In this document: in pieces, positions 62,641 through 64,000 of the stretch
Layout of the letters: every line of letters starts with the position of its first letter
Position numbering within the stretch: position 1 is the stretch's first letter
Assembly (NCBI GenBank): GCA_020086605.1
Contig: JACBWW010000048.1
Coordinates: 1,657,680-1,721,679, forward strand
Source: Lanius collurio
Lineage: Eukaryota; Chordata; Aves; Passeriformes; Laniidae
Length of the DNA stretch: 64,000 nt
Direction: 5' to 3'
The notes under the pieces: model-generated
Database searches by the model: none
What the model saw: only the letters and a program-made list of their open reading frames with translations
Told to the model about the DNA's origin: nothing
Program-made: the position numbers and the translations under genes

Positions 62641-64000
62641 CCCATCCTCCATGAGTCAGAAATGTTATCTCCACAGCCAATGATACCAGAAGGATTTTCA
62701 TTCCTCCACCTTATCTCTTTGCCTTTTCATCTTCCGCAAAGCTTGCACTGCATCTTCAACTGAGTTTGCCACTTTAATTCACTACAGGATAAATGTAGCT
62801 GGGGGTTGCTTTGCAAAGAGCCATATATAGCAACTGAGGAGTCATTGCATGGTCCTGGCTTGTTTCATTCTTATTTTACTTCTTTTTCTTTTTCCTTTGC
62901 ATGTACTAAGTGCAATTAAATAAATAAAAAGAATAATTTTCGAGTACCCTTATTTTCAAATGCTAAGTCTTTTTCAATAGTGAAAGTGCCTTATCTTTCA
63001 GCTGTAGTGCTACTTGACTTATCTTCTAATTTTGGCTGACATAAGGATGGAACATAGATGCCATATCCTTTTAAGTCTGAGATTGCACTGTCTGTTTCCC
63101 CCCATTTCTGTGGGAAATACAGTTCTGTCATTCTTTGCTTAGTTCTTTTGGAGTTTTCTGGGAATAACAAAATGTAAGTTTTTCAAATTCTTTGTATCTA
63201 ACAAAATTCATTAGTTCTGGATGGGGTTTTTCAATGACGAAGTCATCACAGAACTTTTTGGAACTGGAGGATTATTAGATGAGCTGATAACTCCTGCTTC
63301 CCAAACTTCTCCAGCCTTTTAATACATGAAAGGTTTTTCATGGGAAAGAGTCAAAATCCTAAAGATGCATTTTTAAATATTTTTCTTCTTGTTTTCTGAC
63401 AGTGCCTTGTGAGTCTCATTGGTAGAGTGCATGGGAAGTAACATATCGATCAACATTTTCATAGTAATCTCTTTGAAACTGAAACTAACATTTAAGCTCT
63501 TGTCAAAACTAGCCAGCTCTTCTATTACAAACAATATTCATTTTATAGCTTCTCCCTTCTTTGTTTACCTAATAGCTCTCAAGTAACACTGTGTTTTAAG
63601 AATGGCTTCATTGTATAAAACTGCTGAACCTAGAGTTTCTGAAAAGACATTTTTGACAGTAAATTATTTCTTCTCCTTTCTCAGTATACCTGCCATGTGA
63701 GATGTTTCCAGTCATGTGATATGCTTAACTCCATGAGTTGATGGCTGAATTTTTAAACTAGCCTATAATGGTAATTAATTTCTGCCGTGACATTCTGATC
63801 AAGTCATAACAAGCTGTTAAAGTGAAAAAAAATCTGGAATCTGCAAAGAGATGCTGGAAGATAATGTGTATTTGATTCCCCCAAATTGCTAATCAGTTTC
63901 ATGCCTTCTATTCCTATTTTTATTTAACATAATTATTCATGTCTCAATATAAAAACCCAAGAATCTACCTTAAATATATGTCACATATACTACATATTTT
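62641..64000. other. Non-coding sequence, no identified feature
   Basis: AT-rich background to the end of the window. Some further decayed repeat may follow on from 62640, since CATCCTCCATGAGTCAGAAA could belong to the same old element. No open frame over 60 codons and no RNA gene seen. Confidence 0.45.

Noticed and set aside
63400..63450. TTGGTAGAGTGCATGGG, resembling a tRNA A box
   Set aside because: No matching B box, anticodon arm or acceptor stem can be drawn around it.
1..64000. Possible prokaryotic features such as operons, CRISPR arrays, terminators or ribosome binding sites
   Set aside because: Avian CR1 elements and LTRs, low CpG, and the lack of long reading frames show vertebrate nuclear DNA. 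No regularly spaced repeat array exists.

Overview
The window is a 64 kb piece of vertebrate nuclear DNA, almost certainly from a bird. The main evidence is several truncated CR1 LINE retrotransposons carrying the avian-type 3' end: the octamer tail TCATAGAA (the reverse complement of ATTCTATG in shifted register) followed by GGTTGGAAGGGACC-like sequence. Two LTR relics of a kind common in bird genomes support this. The background is AT-rich and poor in CpG. Open frames are short, mostly 60-110 codons, and occur on both strands without family resemblance. I found no exon, promoter, RNA gene or processed gene copy of a host gene that I can support. The window reads as an intergenic gene desert or the inside of one or more very long introns.

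Layout. At 0.9-1.74 kb a block of about 195 bp occurs twice in direct orientation, 639 bp apart. At 3.39-3.83 kb a minus-strand CR1 still shows the C-terminal part of its reverse transcriptase. At 10.80-11.12 kb there is a CR1 3' tail, followed at 11.58-12.73 kb by a long decayed stretch of CR1 ORF2 (reverse transcriptase), both on the minus strand. At 18.12-18.35 kb lies the cleanest CR1 tail. At 19.29-19.37 kb a 78 bp remnant keeps both ends of an avian LTR. At 30.64-31.46 kb there is a GC-rich but CpG-depleted block, odd in this background. At 32.77 kb there is an AT dinucleotide microsatellite. At 37.6-39.65 kb there are three more CR1 scraps, one on the minus and two on the plus strand.

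The most striking element is at 53,423-54,006. It is a complete, CpG-dense solo LTR bounded by TG and CA, flanked by a perfect 5 bp target-site duplication (CCAGG) and carrying an internal AATAAA. A further CR1 tail is at 54.98-55.18 kb, and a probable ancient L3/CR1-like fragment is at 62.5 kb.

No set of genes works together here. The biology that can be read is insertion history: old CR1 fragments, older unidentifiable sequence, and one relatively young retroviral insertion reduced to a solo LTR by recombination. I did not find a previously undescribed multi-gene system. The unexplained items most worth checking are the 0.9-1.7 kb duplication and the GC-rich block at 30.6-31.5 kb.
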